NCBI RefSeq assembly: GCF_015356865.1
Contig: NZ_JAAFZA010000108.1
Location: forward strand, 1 to 33,880
DNA: 33,880 nt
From: Catenulispora pinisilvae
GTDB taxonomy: Bacteria; Actinomycetota; Actinomycetes; Streptomycetales; Catenulisporaceae
Reading direction: 5' to 3'
In this document: positions 33,688-33,880 of the stretch, in pieces
How the letters are laid out: every line of letters starts with the position of its first letter
How positions within the stretch are numbered: the stretch's first letter is position 1
The notes under the pieces: generated by a model
What the model was told of the DNA's origin: nothing
What the model saw: the letters and a program-made list of their open reading frames with translations, nothing else
The model's database searches: none
Program-made: the position numbers and the translations under genes

Positions 33688-33717
33688 ACGGGCCCGGCGG
33701 TTCGGTGCCGGGCCCGT
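33688..33717 (-). terminator. Hairpin between two reverse-strand secreted-protein genes
   Basis: ACGGGCCCGGC (33688-33698) pairs with GCCGGGCCCGT (33707-33717) across an 8-base loop, 11 bases after the stop of the edge-truncated gene. It probably ends that transcript, leaving only a few bases before the next gene's ribosome site. Confidence 0.65.
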
Positions 33718-33727
33718 CGGCGTTCGG

Positions 33728-33880
33728 TTAGAGCAGACCGCCCAGGGCGCTGCCGACGATCGGCAGGCCGCCGACGGCGTTCCCGGCGGCCGGGGTCGCC
33801 GCGGCCGGAGCCTGGGCGTCGGCCGGGGTCATCGCGGCCGGAGCCTCGGGGGCCCACTGGTCACCGGGCGGGCACGGGTT
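33728..33880 (-). CDS. C-terminal part of a probable secreted protein, cut by the window edge
   Basis: The reverse strand reads open from the edge to a TAA at 33728, giving 50 residues: a start with one Cys (NPCPPGDQW), an Ala/Pro linker, and an ending of VGGLPIVGSALGGLL. The Pro/Ala linker and Gly/Leu end resemble small exported surface proteins, and the hairpin after it supports a real gene end. The N-terminus and signal peptide are outside the window. Confidence 0.55.
   Translation of the reverse strand, partial: NPCPPGDQWAPEAPAAMTPADAQAPAAATPAAGNAVGGLPIVGSALGGLL

Overview
The window is 33.9 kb of very GC-rich DNA with strong G/C bias at third codon positions, frequent GTG starts and long GC-rich hairpins used as terminators. 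Gene content points to a filamentous actinobacterium: GlxA regulators, an AccD1/AccA1-like acyl-CoA carboxylase, tRNA-Gln beside glmU-prs-rplY-pth, a rodlin-like surface protein and Tat-exported enzymes. A Catenulispora- or Streptomyces-like organism is my inference; no genus marker is present. No insertion sequence, prophage or CRISPR array is seen, and the region reads as chromosomal.

Left part (1-7650): a small membrane protein translationally coupled to a Tat/lipoprotein multicopper oxidase with a Met-rich copper-type loop; a reverse-strand GAF histidine kinase and a Pat/HisC2-type aminotransferase; a lipase-like alpha/beta hydrolase; and a GlxA-type regulator followed by an isonitrile-hydratase-like DJ-1 protein. 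An 86-bp tandem duplication starts inside the end of the DJ-1 gene.

Lipid and CoA metabolism (7890-15330): an SDR oxidoreductase behind a large palindrome, a two-subunit biotin-dependent acyl-CoA carboxylase, a shortened AMP-binding protein with a degraded P-loop, and a TetR regulator with an acyl-CoA desaturase. The desaturase promoter carries a perfect inverted repeat that I take to be the TetR operator.

Housekeeping block (15458-19817): tRNA-Gln(TTG), glmU (cell-wall precursor), prs (PRPP), rplY/ctc (ribosomal L25) and pth. Between rplY and pth lies a 41-codon ORF that begins like Pth itself, contains a perfect 18-bp hairpin and overlaps pth by ATGA. This is the most unusual element in the window.

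Export and signalling (19929-23714): a DrrA/DrrB-like ABC exporter coupled to a DesK/NarL-type kinase and a NarL/FixJ response regulator. A DUF1330 protein and a probable 49-aa membrane protein follow.

Right part (24479-33880): ppc (PEP carboxylase) and lepB (signal peptidase I with a Gly-Tyr repeat N-terminus) are divergent across an intergenic region with mirrored 11-bp arms. Then come a Tat-exported phospholipase C, a lipoprotein and a helical secreted protein, an 8-unit heptanucleotide array, and a reverse-strand run of secreted surface-type proteins: one rodlin-like, one Cys-rich with an internal repeat, and one cut by the window edge. Signal peptidase I next to so many exported proteins makes this end an envelope/secretome neighbourhood.
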